From: Cyclobacteriaceae bacterium
GTDB taxonomy: Bacteria > Bacteroidota > Bacteroidia > Cytophagales > Cyclobacteriaceae
Reading direction: 5' to 3'
Assembly: GCA_016786585.1 (NCBI GenBank)
Contig: JAEUUI010000014.1
Coordinates: 1-64,000, forward strand
DNA length: 64,000 nucleotides
Shown here: positions 63,564 to 64,000 of the stretch, one piece after another
How positions within the stretch are numbered: the first letter of the stretch is position 1
How the letters are laid out: the number at the start of each line of letters is the position of its first letter
Translations under genes and position numbers: made by a program
Notes under the pieces: generated by a model
The model's database searches: none
What the model was told of the DNA's origin: nothing
The model's input: only the letters and a program-made list of their open reading frames with translations

Positions 63564-64000
63564 ATGAAAATCGGAAAAGAAAAAGTAGCCGCCATTCATT
63601 ATACGTTAACGGATAACAGCGGTAATGTGCTCGACAGCAGCAAAGGCCGCCAACCATTGTATTATATCCAGGGAATTGGCAACCTGATCCCGGGAATGGA
63701 GGAAGGTCTGGAAGGAAAATCAAAAGGCGATAAGTTCACGATCAAGGTTAGTCCTGAAAAAGGATATGGCGTTCGCGATGACAAACAGATTCAAAAGGTT
63801 CCGCGTTCAGCGTTCGGAACACAAGACGTAAAAAAAGGCATGCAATTTTCCGCAAGCGGTAATCACGGCTCCCAGGTTGTTACCGTAACAGAAGTTGGGT
63901 TGGATACCGTAACCATCGATGGCAATCACCCGCTGGCAGGCGTTGAATTAAACTTTGATGTGGAAGTAATGGAAGTTCGCAACGCAACAAGTGAAGAGCT
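63564..64000 (+). CDS. FKBP-type peptidyl-prolyl isomerase, SlyD-like (partial)
   Basis: The first 145 codons of a gene cut by the window end. The product opens MKIGKEKVAAIHYTLTDNSG, then NLIPGMEEGLEGKSKGDKFTI, GYGVRDD, a chaperone-type flap insert (about residues 75-120) and NHPLAGVELNFDVEV, the SlyD signature. It is a cytoplasmic proline isomerase and folding helper. The C-terminal tail, which may hold metal-binding His in SlyD, is not in the window. Confidence 0.93.
   Translation, partial: MKIGKEKVAAIHYTLTDNSGNVLDSSKGRQPLYYIQGIGNLIPGMEEGLEGKSKGDKFTIKVSPEKGYGVRDDKQIQKVPRSAFGTQDVKKGMQFSASGNHGSQVVTVTEVGLDTVTIDGNHPLAGVELNFDVEVMEVRNATSEE

Noticed and set aside
1-64000. CRISPR arrays, insertion sequences, prophage or integrase genes
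   Set aside because: I looked for regularly spaced repeats, transposase motifs and integrases and found none.

Overview
The window looks like chromosomal DNA of a Bacteroidota bacterium, most likely of the order Cytophagales (inference). The support is a SusC/SusD pair, a hybrid two-component regulator with a Reg_prop propeller, a gingipain-type PorU-like sortase with a type IX secretion (T9SS) sorting domain, DPP4, head-GIN/PspC proteins, a Bacteroidota-type ECF sigma/anti-sigma pair, and several TAnnTTTG-type -7 boxes. I see no CRISPR array, transposase, integrase or phage gene. No gene-free stretch exceeds 300 bases. The longest are 36971-37264 (a structured GC-rich element), 1491-1765, 20302-20545, 8835-9075 and 59129-59366.

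Layout. 1-82: tRNA-Leu. 147-3541: signalling genes (two single-domain response regulators around a 69-aa unknown protein, then a NarL-type regulator and a PAS histidine kinase). 3607-5619: MGH1-like glycosidase lipoprotein. 5676-8834: minus-strand module of an ATP-grasp ligase, an alpha/beta-hydrolase-fold protein without a nucleophilic Ser, and an APC permease. 9076-10859: membrane fatty acid hydroxylase plus DUF4395. 10831-16009: potassium cluster kdpD-like/kdpE/kup/BBP2 porin. 16127-23040: DUF2911, a divergent HxlR/NmrA pair with a candidate operator, an LLM oxidoreductase, small unknowns and a membrane histidine kinase. 23184-33227: hydrolase, DPP4, carbonic anhydrase, giant PorU-like C25 protease, sulfotransferase. 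33441-36970: PadR/PspC-GIN locus with a palindromic operator, a 23-codon membrane microprotein and a membrane thioredoxin. 37265-43889: PIG-L deacetylase, two small membrane proteins, ECF sigma/anti-sigma/outer-membrane-protein operon, YfhO.

43997-63485 is the main accessory system, a polysaccharide utilisation locus (PUL). A hybrid sensor/AraC regulator (59367-63485, plus strand) faces a ten-gene minus-strand operon: GH130, MFS transporter, a predicted alpha/alpha-barrel lipoprotein, SusC, SusD, a LamG surface lipoprotein, a T9SS-secreted paralogue of the barrel protein carrying LamG, a small outer-membrane protein, a ROK sugar kinase and a cupin resembling mannose-6-phosphate isomerase. A consistent model is outside capture (SusCD, LamG lipoprotein), cleavage by the two barrel proteins, import by SusC and the MFS carrier, cytoplasmic GH130 attack on a mannoside, then phosphorylation and isomerisation of the sugar. 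The barrel proteins belong to no family I recognise and are the best candidates for something undescribed. The window ends inside a SlyD-type FKBP isomerase gene (63564 onward).
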